Part shown: positions 46,258-57,350 of the stretch, in pieces
Layout of the letters: each line of letters starts with the position of its first letter
Position numbering within the stretch: the stretch's first letter is position 1
Assembly: GCA_013339765.2 (NCBI GenBank)
Contig: CM023449.1
Span: 15,041,811-15,105,810 of the forward strand
Reading direction: 5' to 3'
DNA length: 64,000 nucleotides
Source: Haemaphysalis longicornis
Lineage: Eukaryota > Arthropoda > Arachnida > Ixodida > Ixodidae
Program-made: the position numbers and the translations under genes
The notes under the pieces: generated by a model
What the model saw: only the letters and a program-made list of their open reading frames with translations
The model's database searches: none
What the model was told of the DNA's origin: nothing

Positions 46258-48038
46258 TGTGTTTTTCGCCTTGACTTGGTCAGTGACCGCATTTCGTGCT
46301 CATCATGATACCTGACCAGACGAACTTTCGTCGAACTCTTGACTACAAAAAAAGCTAATCTAGTACGCCGTGAACTTGAATGAACTTGTACGCCGTGGCT
46401 CGTAGCAAGCTCGATCTTTCCAGACTATGGCTTTGAGCCTTCAATAAAAGCATAAGCAGAAACAAATCATGAACCCTCGATCTCTGAAATTCAGTTTACA
46501 ACGGCAATCTCAATCGCTTTCACTGGTAGCATGACGCACTCTTGCATTTGTGGGATGCCCTAAAATGGTAACACCACCTACCTCACCCGACATTCTTTCT
46601 AAGAGCTTACGATATTTTTTGTGTGTTCGAAAGGCAACATAAAATTACTAAATTTTGATCAGCGCAGAGATATAAATTTAACCGCTCTAACGGGTCGTTT
46701 AAATGAAATTTCAGTGACTCTGAAGGAAGGTTTGATGAATAACGGTGTCGGATCATTTATTTCCGGCTTTCGACGCAAGTGAACTTGCGAATTGAATTGT
46801 CAACGCACGCAGTACAAGCAACATCTCATCTTTAGCTAGGTTTTCGCAAAGTGACAAGCAGGTTTACAGTGTGCGAACCAAGCTTCTGGGACCTCACAGT
46901 GAGCCCAAGTTTTCTGTTACGGCTGCTCTGTTGACCATTTGTGTTCCTTTTAAAATCTAAACAGGTGCCTGCAACAGCGAGATGTGTTTGCATTCTTGCG
47001 TATAAGGTCGCTTACGAGCCCTAAAGATGGTAGATGAAGTTGCGCTATTGCAGATGTAGTAAAAAGTTTCCTTTTATTTCTCGTTGCTAATCAGCGCAAC
47101 GGGTTTCCCGGTAAACTACTTTGTTCTGTAAACTGAACATCGCCTTTGTCTTGGCCTTTAATTCTTTAGGATTGGTTAAAAAGATGCAAGGATAAACGTT
47201 TTCTGTGCATTTCGTTTTTTTTTTTTGGGGTGGGGGGGGTGCTAACGTTGCAAGAGCAGCGAGAATAGAAAGCATGTAACACGAAAAGCCAAACGTTGGT
47301 TATCAGTATTACTTACAATCAAAAGTACGCTAGGCGAGGTGTTCTGTAGCGGGGAAAAAGCAGTACTTCAACACGTATTTTCAAAACTGATTAACGCTCC
47401 TTTAGTCCGAGATTGTCCAGAAATTGTGGCTCGCCTTTTTCAAAATTGTATTGAAAGCAAGCATTGTGTGAAAAAATTAAAAAAGAAAAACACCAGCGAG
47501 CCATGGCAACACCCCACATGTGGGCAACAACCTGCATTATATTACGCAATTTTTCCTCTTTCTTTGAACTTCGGTCTACCTTAAGAGGTTAAGACGTGAC
47601 CATATTAGGCATTTGGTTATGCTGAGTGAGACACATTCCATACGTCAGTGTCGGGGTCCAAGTCCGGAAGGTCAGGGCACGGGGCGTGGGCAGTGTAATT
47701 GTTTTTTGTTAGTTTCTTCCTTCTATAAGGAAACAGCGTAATTTTACAAGGGTGTGGCAAATACACGCGTATGCACAGGTCTTGTCGCTTCTTACCAGTT
47801 TCGCGTACTAACTTTTATCCTTTAAATAATCACCACGCCACCTTCAAAAGCACCCTTCGACCTTTCCGAAACGGCAGACGGCTGCACTGAAAAGTGCAAT
47901 GTGTGGAAGGAATGTTTATAACACGTTTCACACTCAAGCGGTGACCACGGCGAAGATGTTTCGTGGAATTAAACCAGCGCATTAACCCGCAACGGCCTCT
48001 GATTATTGCGTTTCTAGGGGAAATGAGCAAGCAGAGGT
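46258..48038. other. Unassigned AT-rich sequence
   Basis: No domain or repeat structure recognised apart from a T12/G-run at 47217-47238. The first 100 bases may still be Penelope 3' UTR. Confidence 0.45.
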
Positions 48039-48051
48039 AACTATGTCATTG

Positions 48052-48298
48052 ACCCGCCGCGGTGGCTCAGTGGCTAAGGCGTTGCGCTGCTGAGCACGAG
48101 GTCGCGGGTTCGATTCCCGGCCGCGGCGGCCGCTTTTCTGATGGAGGCGAAAGGCAAAAACGCCCGTGTATACGAGATTTCGGCGCACGTTAAGATCCCC
48201 AGGTGGTCAAAATTAATCCGGAGCCCTCCACTACGGCGCGCCTCATCGCCTGTGTAGCGTCGGCGCGTTAAACCGTACAATCAAAATCAAAAAATCAA
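48052..48298 (+). mobile_element. Full-length tRNA-derived SINE (Ruka-like) with 13-bp target duplication
   Basis: A box TGGCTCAGTGG (48063-48073) and B box GGTTCGATTCC (48107-48117) form an intact Pol III promoter. The body follows (CTTTTCTGATGGAGGCG, GATCCCCAGGTGGTCAAAAT, GGAGCCCTCCACTACGGCG, CGTTAAACC), with an A-rich tail of ATCAAAA repeats. AACTATGTCATTG flanks it at 48039-48051 and 48299-48311. It is mobilised in trans by a LINE. This is the best-preserved copy in the window and can serve as its reference. Confidence 0.93.
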
Positions 48299-48311
48299 AA
48301 CTATGTCATTG

Positions 48312-50565
48312 CTTACTGTCCAACGAGTACACTAATTGGTTGTTTTGTCGTGTGCAGCACGCGTCTTGCGCCGCGCGCAAAGTGAACAAGCAGACGACCC
48401 GAGAAGCGGGTCGTCCCGCCGCCGCCAGGGGCCGACTGTGTTCGCGCTCGGGGCGAATAGTACCTTCCAAGCTTGTGTAGGAGTACTTTCGAGCCTCTAC
48501 CCTGGAAAATGACGATTTAAGCGATAACACAGCCGAAGATGGTCAATAGCAGCCCTTGATAATCTTATTTCTTGTTAGTCTATTAGCTTACCGCAGCCAG
48601 TTTTAATCACTTATTTTCGCGTTCGCATTTAAGGGTATAATCGAAACGTCGTGGTGATGCATTTACTGTTATTTAAACATCATTTAAACATTGTTATATA
48701 AGCCGCAAGTTTTGTCGTAAAATATCATAACTAGGACCTCTCAGTGCTCACACTATGCGTTCCGCCTACTTTCACGCCGCCCTCGTATGATAAAGGGGCA
48801 TTAATAGTGTGCTTTATTACTCTAGAGTGGTCCTGATGCGCCGTAGCACGCGGTCCCTCCTGGTGCGTGCTTAAGGGACCCTGCAACGCCTTTTCCAACA
48901 CTTTTCGAAATCTTCAATGCTTGTAGAACGTAGTCAACGAACACATCCTGTAATTACATGAGTGGGTTCGCAAATGACCTCAGCCAAAAATTAATGCTCT
49001 AGGCCCACCAGATAACTTTGAAATTGGCTTAAAACATTTTTTTCTTTCTCGATCTTGGCGCTCTTCGACCGCAGGAATCACGTTATTACAGCTGTGTCGA
49101 GGCTATTGGCCGCTCTCATTCAATTGCAGTCACTTTAAAACGAAGGCCCCATCAGCAAATCAGGAACGCAAGGCGTGTCTGCTGCGGTGACCAAATCACG
49201 GAGTGCCGCTCCGTGCTGGCGATAACTATAGCTTTCGCAGTGCTTCCGAACGCGAAGAAAAGAGTGAAAGCATTTATCGGAAGGGTTTCAGAGTCCCTGA
49301 AACACAGGCGCTGCCGTATGTCTCTGCCGGGCGCACTGCCCAGCCTCCCTCGTGGTCGGGTACAATTACGAAATCGAGTATCCCGCTTAGATATGAAGCT
49401 TCGGCGGCCTTCATTTTTTTGTTTACCTTTTTCGCAGAGGAGCATTTGATTTAGTACCTTTCGTGAGTTTGAGTGTTTGATACGACCTGCCACATATCAT
49501 TAACTAATAAGGAGGGCGTGTGCAGGTGTGCTGTGTCATTTGTACCTTTTGGCAGGGACAAGCGGAACGTTAACCACGGACTGAGGACCGCTACGTTTGG
49601 GTGCAAATTAAGATCGAAGTTGCCCCTGCGCCTCACCAAGCGCGGTGCACAAACTGCCTTACTCAAGTATCTTGAACGGGACCCGAGTCGTTCCCGTGAT
49701 TTTCAGACTTACAGTTTGCTGAGAAATTACTTCAAAGACGAGAAGCACGCTACGAATGCAAAAAAGCAGATGGTGTCTCCAGTTAGGCACACTCTCTTTT
49801 TGAAACTTAAGCGCACGTTGATGCCCAGGTCTGTCATGTTGGCAGATTGGTACACTACTCGAGCTATCGCCATTGTTAACTTGTACTCGAGTACAGATGC
49901 AAAACAGTGGCTTCCATTTGGGCGAGAGATGCATGGCCTGCCCCTTCTGTGGTGTTTGGATACCTAGTACTGGAAGAATGGGAGATAAAGAGAACGCAAA
50001 GGAAAAGAACAAGAGCACTGCCATTGCGCCCTACTCAAGTGAATAGAGGTTAAAAGGAACCAACATGTCAACTAACACTGGGTTGTACTGCTGACAGGCC
50101 CATCGTTAGTACATATTTGCTGTCATCCTTTTCTTACTTTTACGCGCACGTGCTAGGAGAAAGGTCCATTGTTGCCTTCCCGATTCTCTCGTGCGCCAGC
50201 CTCACATTCCCGCGTTGACAGTGAAGTCAGCGCCAACCAAAGGCAACCAGAGAGAGAAAGCGTGAAAAAAAAAACAACAGCTTTGTTACTTCTCAATGCA
50301 GGTGCCCAAAAGATACAGCAGGAAATTCTCCCGAGTGGGTGGGCAGCATTCCAATAAAAGAGCTCTGCTTACAATAGGCAAACAGTGACGACGTGAAGAG
50401 CTGGAATACAGGGTAAGAATTCGAAGAAATCGATTCCGGTAAGTAAGGAATCGATGCCAGCACGACCTGTCCTCTCAAAAAGTAGCATATTTTGCTTCCT
50501 CCTTTACAAGTTTATTCAGGTGCTGTCATTGTGAGTGGTAAAATCTGGCGAGTGGTGGTGTCCCT
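48312..50565. other. Unassigned region with one longer open frame
   Basis: A plus-strand frame at 49473-49967 (164 codons) is open, and the minus frame at 49659-50024 begins with a signal-like MAVLLFFSFAFSLSPILPVLG. They overlap and neither shows a known motif, so I do not call a gene. A GC-rich patch lies at 48350-48450. Confidence 0.35.
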
Positions 50566-50569
50566 ACCA

Positions 50570-50756
50570 GAGCATCGTCACCGATTCCCAGTAAGCGTGC
50601 CTGGCGCCCCTCAGGCTCTCCCTATTCGTCGGACTCTTGGCCTTGCTGGGAATGAAGCGACGCACGCTACCCGTAACCTGCCACTCTCCCCTTCAAGACT
50701 AGACACCGCCGTATGTTCGGACTCTGCTAGCATCAATCCGACACCACTCGGCTAAA
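50570..50756 (+). pseudogene. LINE RNase H fragment
   Basis: GLAGNEATHATRNLPLSPSRL at about 50640-50705 resembles the G-xGNE-AH--AR segment at the end of LINE RNase H domains. The preceding residues are out of frame for the expected WVPGH. It is too short to assign further. Confidence 0.4.
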
Positions 50757-52137
50757 TACTGTATAGCTATATACTTTCCCCCTACAGAAACAGCAGTAGT
50801 GCATACCCAGTCATTTGTGTTTTCACAAAGAGCAGAATTTAAAACAAATCGGCACAAAACATTTACGGGTATAATTCACATTGCCTTTTAAACCACAAAA
50901 GCTGCGAAGCATTTGTTGAAGGCGCCCATAAAAAATTAAAGCCGTTCCACTCAATGTGAAGGCTGCTGGAAGTGCAGAGCAGTGATTCGCCATAATGGGC
51001 TGTACCGCCGTTATCCGCTTACTACTCCATGTAATTCGAATTTCCCGCCTTCGCAGTGCTCGCGCGCCCCCTGCGTGAAACTGCGCCAGCGGGAGTTCTG
51101 TTCTCTTTGTTCTTTTATCCCCGCACGTGGCGGCGTTGCCCTGCCACATTTTGCGTTTAGTAAAAACCAACCCACGGGCGTCCTTAACTAAAAGAATGCG
51201 GGCGCTGCCGGTTAATTACGTATATTTTTCCTCAAATGTACTTATACTTTCCTTTGCGCTAAACAATGGGAAGATGTATGACAAGCGCCAGCGTTTCACG
51301 AGTTTCGAACGCTTACGACTATATAAACCACTTGGCTTTCAACGCCTCTGGGATGCGCCGCGAACAACAGCGTTACACCGGGACGATGCCTGGGTGCTCT
51401 ATATACTTGGGTCGAGCGAGTGAGCCAGGACGACAAGGAGAGCGCCTAAAGTGCTCTGCACTTAATGAATCTGCGTGATGCGTGTTCGAGGAATTGCGTG
51501 CGGAATGTTTGAAAGCTTTGAACAGATGAAAAAAAATTATACACTACAAGTAATTATTGCTAGGAACGGAGATAGAGAACACGGACTGTTGCTAGCGAAA
51601 TGGGTGCTTATTCGCTGCGCAACATATTTATGTTTGCGGAAAACCTGGGAAAGCCACCTTGTAACGTCGTCAATGCGTAATGTCTTGAAGCCTGTAGAAG
51701 TTGAAACTGATATTTCTTAGTATTTTATATAAGACAGCTGTTTGCTATAGCGATTAGTGAACGTTGGGAATAAAATATGTCAGTCGCAAGAAGAAACTAC
51801 CTCAACAGATGTCAGAGATTTTAGGGAGATATAACTAATGAACACTATGTTCTAACAAAATTTAACGGACCCTACGCTATGTACTTTCCCGCAGTGCTTG
51901 CTATTGATTGCTCGAGTTCCAAATTTCTTTCCGATATGCGGCTAAGCGTGGTACTGAGTCTAGCCCAGACAAACCGTGTGTTATGGCTGATTTTGACAAA
52001 TACTTACAGCGCGTAACAACACGGCCGACAAGAAGAAAGGAAACAACACGAGCGCTCGTGTTGTTTGGTCTTCCTTTCGCCGTTGTTGTTCTGCGTTGTA
52101 AACGTTTGTCATGTATAACAACAAGCTCGAGTGCTTC
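50757..52137. other. Unassigned sequence
   Basis: Mixed composition; nothing recognised. Confidence 0.45.
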
Positions 52138-52140
52138 TAA

Positions 52141-52772
52141 TACCCCTGCCACATGGCAAATTTAATGTCATTCCCACCGAGTGCCATTCGTCCAAAATGA
52201 CATTTGTTTTCTGCCACACGAGAAAATGTAATGACATTCGATCAAAACGACTTTAGGGGCCGAATGAGTTTGCGGAACCCATTCGACTGCGTTCTGCCAC
52301 AAATTTGTTATCTCGACACCAGATACTCAGTGGGAATGCCCACCGAGAAAAGATTACTTGAGCATCAGTAGCATTACAATATTTTACATGCGTATAATTT
52401 TAAGTGATTTATTTATTTATATGAAACAAGCCGAGTATAGTTGTAAAAAAAAAACGGCTAGTCCCGCCAGCAGGCCAGCCTCCGCCTATATGGTGGGCAC
52501 CAGCGACCATGTTTGTTGATATGTTCCATGCTGCTGCGACGGCAGTGGGCGACACTGAAGTGCCACTTGTCGGAGTTGCTGCTTCAAAGTTCTCGCGAAT
52601 ATTGAAGAGCTTGCTAAATATTTTCTCTGCGCAAGTTTTTACCCATCGAAACTGTCATCATGTGCTAATGACATTAATTTTGGCCGTGTAGCAGCCCGTC
52701 AAGAAAATGGCTTTAACTCGAGTAAATAAAATTGGATGGGAATAACATTAAATTTACCGCGTGGCAGGGGTA
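52141..52772. mobile_element. 632-bp terminal-inverted-repeat element (Harbinger-like or TA-type MITE)
   Basis: TACCCCTGCCACATGG (52141) and, reversed, TACCCCTGCCACGCGG (52772) begin inverted ends that remain similar for about 35 bp (AAATTTAATGTCATTCCCA). TAA flanks both ends (52138-52140, 52773-52775), which would fit the TWA duplication of PIF/Harbinger. TA with CCCCTGCC termini is the alternative. Internal GACATT and CTGCCAC words recur. There is no transposase frame. Confidence 0.8.
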
Positions 52773-52775
52773 TAA

Positions 52776-53010
52776 GTGACTGAATTTGATTTTTCCTAAT
52801 TTATTCACCTATATGTATTGTCAAAAACGCTGGGTATTTCTGCAATAACCGGATAATCAGCCATGCCGCTATGGTGCGTACTCTACCGAAAGGGTTCCGT
52901 GACACCAACGAAGCCACCACGTGGTATTTGCTACGATCCCGATCAAAAGCAGTGAAATGAGCGGCTGATTTACGACAAGAGAGGCACAATCTAGCCGGAC
53001 AATTTACTTT
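52776..53010. other. Unassigned spacer
   Basis: Nothing recognised between the two mobile elements. Confidence 0.4.
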
Positions 53011-53014
53011 GGGC

Positions 53015-53833
53015 TGTTGGGAAGTTGCTATCCCACTGTTGCCTCCAAGGTTGGGAAATGACGATCCCACCGCTGCCACCACTGTTGGGAATGACCATCC
53101 CACCGCTGGCACCACTGTTGGGAAATGACGATCCCAGGGCCGTTGCCAAGGTTGTGACTCGCATCCAGCTCGTCACCGATGGTGGGAATCAGCCATCCCG
53201 CCGCTGTCACCGCTGTTGGGACTGGCCATCCGAGCGCAGTCAGAGGTGTAGCGACGTTGCCTTGCTCCGTCCGCTATCGACGCGGCGCAGAGCCGAGCGA
53301 AGAAGTTCTCGAGCCGACGAAAACTTAAAGTAACATTTATATACAGTATTTACAGGGTAAGCAAACGTTACATAACTCGCACAAAGGCGACAGCACCCTT
53401 TTCACTCGGTGCTTCCGAAGAGGACTGGTGCCGGAGAGCAGCCGCCGAGGAAAGGCCGACGATTGAGAGCCTCCGAGCTTCTTTTATAGCCCGGGAAGTT
53501 CGTTTGTGGCCCCGAGAAGTTTGAAAAGCTCCAATCAGGGCTCTCGCTGCCTGAAGTTTGAATTCCGACGAATGGTAGCGAAGCGGTGAGTCAGCTGCGC
53601 CGCCGATGGGGAAAGGGAGAGCGATGCCGCCGCCGTCTCCGTGACCCTCGCCTCCGGGCGTAGCGACATGCCCTTGTTTGGGTCGTTCTCCGCTGAGGGA
53701 TTCGGCCGCGCCGCAGAGTTTCGAGATGCAGGAGTCGGCCGCGCCGCAGCGACAAAGGGAGAGGCGTGACTCAGCCTCGCTGTCGGCGCGTCGCCTCGTG
53801 CAACGCCTTTGGGCCAGGCGCTCTGGCACAACA
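53015..53833 (-). repeat. 3' LTR of the Gypsy element
   Basis: A minus-strand TATAAAAG box lies at 53481-53488. The last 215 bp (53015-53230) consist of about 30-bp units of the type TTGGGAATGACCATCCCACC, each opening like the LTR terminus itself. Confidence 0.93.
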
Positions 53834-53849
53834 GCACCCCCGCCGCCAG

Positions 53850-54141
53850 ACAATGCGCCGTGAAGACGAGCTGCCTCCACGTGGCTCGGATGCTGGGCGC
53901 GCTCGTTCGCCAGGCTCATCCAGGTGCACCTCCAGTGCCCCAGGAAAAGGGCGACTCCACCAGGTCCCTCTCCATGAACGGGTACCGCCTGCCAGGTCTG
54001 GATCACCGGTACCTCGCCGTGCTGCCCAGGTGTCTCGACCAGCTTCGTCCGGCTCTTCCGGTCTGTCCTCAGCACCGGTTGCTCATCGTTCTGGAGCTTG
54101 CAAAGAACCGACCGACAACAGGCAACACCCAGCGCAAGCAA
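53850..54141 (-). other. Gypsy element: last internal segment, uncertain coding
   Basis: A minus-strand frame is open from 54141 into the LTR, but its reading (QPVLRTDRKSRTKLVETPG) matches nothing certain. It may be the end of pol or an extra frame. The plus-strand frames here are shadows. Confidence 0.35.
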
Positions 54142-54500
54142 GCACCCTCTGTCCTCCGTCAGAACACCAGACTCTAAAGCGTGACAACTCTCCTAGCTAA
54201 GTGTCTATCCCCAAATTTGGACCCTCTACACCAAGAGACCCATGCGGGACGTAAAACTCTTAAAGAAGAACTCACACTAAGTGTCAAACGTAACACACGA
54301 ATTAAATGATAACTAAGGTGATTACTTGAAATCACGCGGTGCGGAAATAATCAACTGAGGCAGCAAATGAGGGCAATAATTTTGCTCCCAATCTACCTGC
54401 TAAGATAAAGCTGCTCACGAAGAGGCGAAATGAAAGGACACGGGGAGGATGAACGCAGCCTTACTTAGAACGCACGGCTAGTGCGTCTGAGTTAGCGGTT
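54142..54500. other. Gypsy internal sequence without a recognisable domain
   Basis: AT-rich compared with the rest of the element. Nothing assignable. Confidence 0.4.
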
Positions 54501-54504
54501 CCGG

Positions 54505-54830
54505 CTACATAGCATGCAAACTTCTGCACTGCTCACACGACGCAGCCACATTCCTTACGGAAGTACTGTAAGCCTCTTCCGACAAGTTAGCTTGCGACTT
54601 ACAAAACTGGTCGTTCCCGGCCGTTCGCATCCATCTTGGCATAGTACAACTTCCATGCCACGTTCGCTCGTATCGAACTGAATAACGAACCTTTCGAAAG
54701 TCGGGGACCGTTAGAACTGGCTCCTCGCTCAAGGCTCGTTTCAGCGCTTAAAACGCGTCCTCCTTCTCGGTGCCCCATTCTACCCTCACTGGCTCAGTCG
54801 TTCTAAGAGCGCAGTAACGGACTAGCCATT
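54505..54830 (-). pseudogene. Gypsy pol remnant (RT connection and RNase H start)
   Basis: The minus strand reads VEWGTEKEDAF, then LKRALSEEPVLTVPDFRK, followed by a YSTS-RN-AAS-EQCRSLHAM segment. This corresponds to the region after the Gypsy RT palm: W-E-F-LK--L---PVL--PDF, then the YST-EKE-LA---A---LH helix of RNase H. The catalytic TDAS strand is scrambled (SVRYERTWH), so this fragment cannot work. The RT palm, integrase and protease are not detectable in the internal region. Confidence 0.65.
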
Positions 54831-55111
54831 GTGGAGTAATCTCTCACATAACGCTTAGCCATATCCAGTCAAACCCCGAAAAAGAAAAAAGGGGCCTTAT
54901 CTCAGACTTAGTCGTTGGTCGGCGATAGCTTTAACGACTGCGGCTACTTTCGACTGACGGTCTTCGTCGGCCGCGCTACCACAACCACCTGCCTTAGTTA
55001 CGTCACTTCGGCGCAACCTATGTGACACTGACTGTTTGACTGATAGTCCTGCTTCTTTGCGTCTGCTCAGCACGACTCGTGAGTGCTCTACTTGCTCCTA
55101 CCCAGCGCGTA

Positions 55112-55984
55112 CTAGAAAAGCTGGCGCCATCGTCGAGGTAATGGAGCGCGCACTACGACAGGCCACAAAACACCCGATCCGTTAGTTTTGAGAAGCAATA
55201 TTGCTCGTGTTTGAGTCCGAAGCTGAACATGACGGGAGGGACTCTCCGAACGGGGAAACAAAGAACGCAGCGTTACAACTAGCTCTTCCCCACAGGCTAG
55301 TTTCGTCGTTCGAAACACGTTCTTTCCCCGGTCATATACAAGCCTCGCAAAGCTGACGCCCGTAATATCGCGCGGAGCTGACTTCAAGGTCAACCTAGCG
55401 GCAGGCACGCATGCCTCGCAATTGCGTTTCCGCTCAAAGCAGAAAGCTCCGAACGTTCGCTTTCGCCCTGTGCGTCTTCGCTCCACTGGCCTGAAATGCG
55501 GGTGAAAGTGTCCCACCTTGCTTTCAAGCAAGCCATCGAGAACTGGGGACAACGGAGAGTTCGCCTCGCAACGCGCGGCCACCTGGGTTTCCCCGCCGAT
55601 GGGGATGGCGCAACCCGCTTCGGCCGTCGGCGGCTCCACTAAGCTACTGCCAGAGCTTTCGGTCCGCTTGCCGCTCGGCCTTCGTTGCTCGCTCGTCTCT
55701 CGTGTCCCGTTCGCAGGCTTTGCCACAACATCGCCCGAGTTAGAGCTCGCACCCGAAAGAACACCTTCTGTTTCCGGGGGCTCTAGCGGCTTCGTCTGGC
55801 TAGCCTCGCCGTCCAAAGTTTCCCGCGAAACCTCGCTATCTCGCGCACTGGGCGCGATCCTGTTGGAAGCCGTCTCTGAGGCATCCGCTGATTCTGAGCG
55901 TTCTGCCGAGATCGTTGAACCCGAGACCGACACATGAACGCGATCAGCGACCCCGCACGGCCCCTCTATCGGACGTCTCAGCAA
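55112..55984 (-). CDS. Gypsy element ORF, 290 codons, low-complexity linker
   Basis: An uninterrupted minus-strand frame. The first two thirds are rich in Ser, Glu and Ala (SADASETASNRIAPSARDSE; PPETEGVLSGASSNSGD). The rest is basic (RPVERRRTGRKRTFGAFCFERKR). It parallels segments at 56150-56300 in reverse (the SRPK/VEPPTAE region), so the gag-pol linker seems internally repeated. No zinc knuckle or protease motif (DTG/DSG) is clear. It lies between gag and the pol remnant in the element order. Confidence 0.5.
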   Translation of the reverse strand: MLRRPIEGPCGVADRVHVSVSGSTISAERSESADASETASNRIAPSARDSEVSRETLDGEASQTKPLEPPETEGVLSGASSNSGDVVAKPANGTRETSEQRRPSGKRTESSGSSLVEPPTAEAGCAIPIGGETQVAARCEANSPLSPVLDGLLESKVGHFHPHFRPVERRRTGRKRTFGAFCFERKRNCEACVPAARLTLKSAPRDITGVSFARLVYDRGKNVFRTTKLACGEELVVTLRSLFPRSESPSRHVQLRTQTRAILLLKTNGSGVLWPVVVRAPLPRRWRQLF

Positions 55985-56598
55985 GTGCGTTATCTACTTC
56001 AGGTACGCCATTGCTCTCCGAGACGGCGGGTACTGTCTCTGTCAACGCCACTCGCTACGAGTTGTACTGGATTTCTCTGTCGGCCTTGTAGGCAAGCGCT
56101 TCGACCTTGAGCTCGGCGTAACGGCTGATGGGAAACCGGTGACAACGCACTCTTCGTGTCGCCCGGCTCCGTTTCTTCTCCACCGAAGGGTTTCACGCAA
56201 CCCGCCTCAGCCGCTGGCGGTTCGACTAACCTACCGCGAGAGTTTTCGGTCGGCTCGCAGTTCGAGCTACGTTGCTCGGCGTCCTTTCGCGCTTCTCGCT
56301 CGCTGGGGAAGAGTCAACATTCTCCGAGAGCTTCCCCGCTTGCGAACTCGTAAGTGCCTTGCACTGGCCACTGCTCGCGGACTCTGCGCGCGTTTCGAAA
56401 TCTTTATTTCGAAGCGGCTTCTCTGCCTCCGCGCCGTTCTCGCTTTCCTGGCTCGCTTCTCTGTCCAAGAATACGAGTGCGGTCGCTTCGCGTTTGCCAT
56501 GCGACGCTCCGTCTTTCGGCTCTGACCTCTCAACAACGAACGGCGGCCGTTGGTCCTGACTTCTCGGACCGCTCGCCTGCACCGTTGGACAAGTCACG

Positions 56599-57051
56599 CT
56601 AGGCGCCGGCGAACCCTGCCGGAAACTCCGACTCTAGCCTCATCAACTCGAGCCACTCGAGCTGCCTTACGGCTTCCCGTTCCTGCCTTTCGGCTTCTTC
56701 CCTGCGTTCCTGCCTTTCGGCTTCTTCCCTGCGTTCCTGTCTTTCGGCTTCCTCCCTGCGTTCCCGTCTTTCGGCTTCCTCCCTGCGTTCCCGACTTTCC
56801 GCCTCCTCGCGCTCACGGCGCTCCTTCTTTTCGGCTTCCTCGCGCTCCCGGCGCTCTTTCTCTTCGGCCTCCTCGCGCTCCCGGCGCTCTTTGATATCAG
56901 CCCTGGCCTCATTGACTTCCTCAGCCGTTACGTTCTCCTTCCGCATGATCTCAAGGATCGCATGTTTCCGTTTCGCACGGCCTAAGTCAAGGCCCAGCTC
57001 CTCGCAAATTTCGATGAGTTCCTTCACTTTAAGGTCCTCCATCGTTTGCAC
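56599..57051 (-). CDS. Gypsy gag N-terminal protein with coiled coil
   Basis: 150 codons. The start MEDLKVKELIEICEELGLD resembles the SAP-like N terminus of tick Gypsy Gag proteins. Residues 55-130 are almost only E, R, K and A, in repeats such as REREEAE and RREEAERQE, predicting a long charged helix. The end is RQLEWLELMRLESEFPA. Two Met codons (residues 1 and 4) could start it. Similar E/R repeats on the plus strand give false open frames (56550-56894). The gene lies 300 nt after the 5' LTR, as expected for gag. Confidence 0.75.
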   Translation of the reverse strand: MQTMEDLKVKELIEICEELGLDLGRAKRKHAILEIMRKENVTAEEVNEARADIKERREREEAEEKERREREEAEKKERREREEAESRERREEAERRERREEAERQERREEAERQERREEAERQEREAVRQLEWLELMRLESEFPAGFAGA

Positions 57052-57331
57052 TGGCCTCTTGCTGCTTACCCGCGTTAGAATTCCCTTGCCGCTCCTATAC
57101 TATCGAGCTACTAGTAAGGCACGCGCAAGTAATTCTCCACGCTCCTTTGTTTACCTCTCGGCACTAGCTTTGGTTTCAATGCACTTTCTCTAGGCTTGAA
57201 ACACTCAAAGCTATACACAGTGCTTCACCCAGCCCTTCTCTAAACTACCATAACCTGTGCTAGAGAAGTCTGGTGAACTGAGAGAAAACGTCGAGCGCTT
57301 ACCACACCAGGTAGTAGCCGTTGCCGGTCGA

Positions 57332-57349
57332 TCCCGCAGCTGCCATCCA
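57332..57349 (-). promoter_or_regulatory. Primer-binding site of the Gypsy element
   Basis: The plus strand reads TCCCGCAGCTGCCATCCA, ending in CCA one base before the LTR. It looks like a tRNA 3' end, with GGTCGA upstream resembling a T loop. The tRNA identity is not determined. Confidence 0.7.
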
Positions 57350-57350
57350 A

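Noticed and set aside
53368..54141. 257-codon minus-strand frame
   Set aside because: More than half lies within the LTR, and the frame is closed in the other LTR copy by indels. Not a separate gene.
56550..56894. Plus-strand Pro/Leu-rich frame with repeated VFRLPPCVP
   Set aside because: Antisense of the E/R-rich gag coiled-coil repeats.
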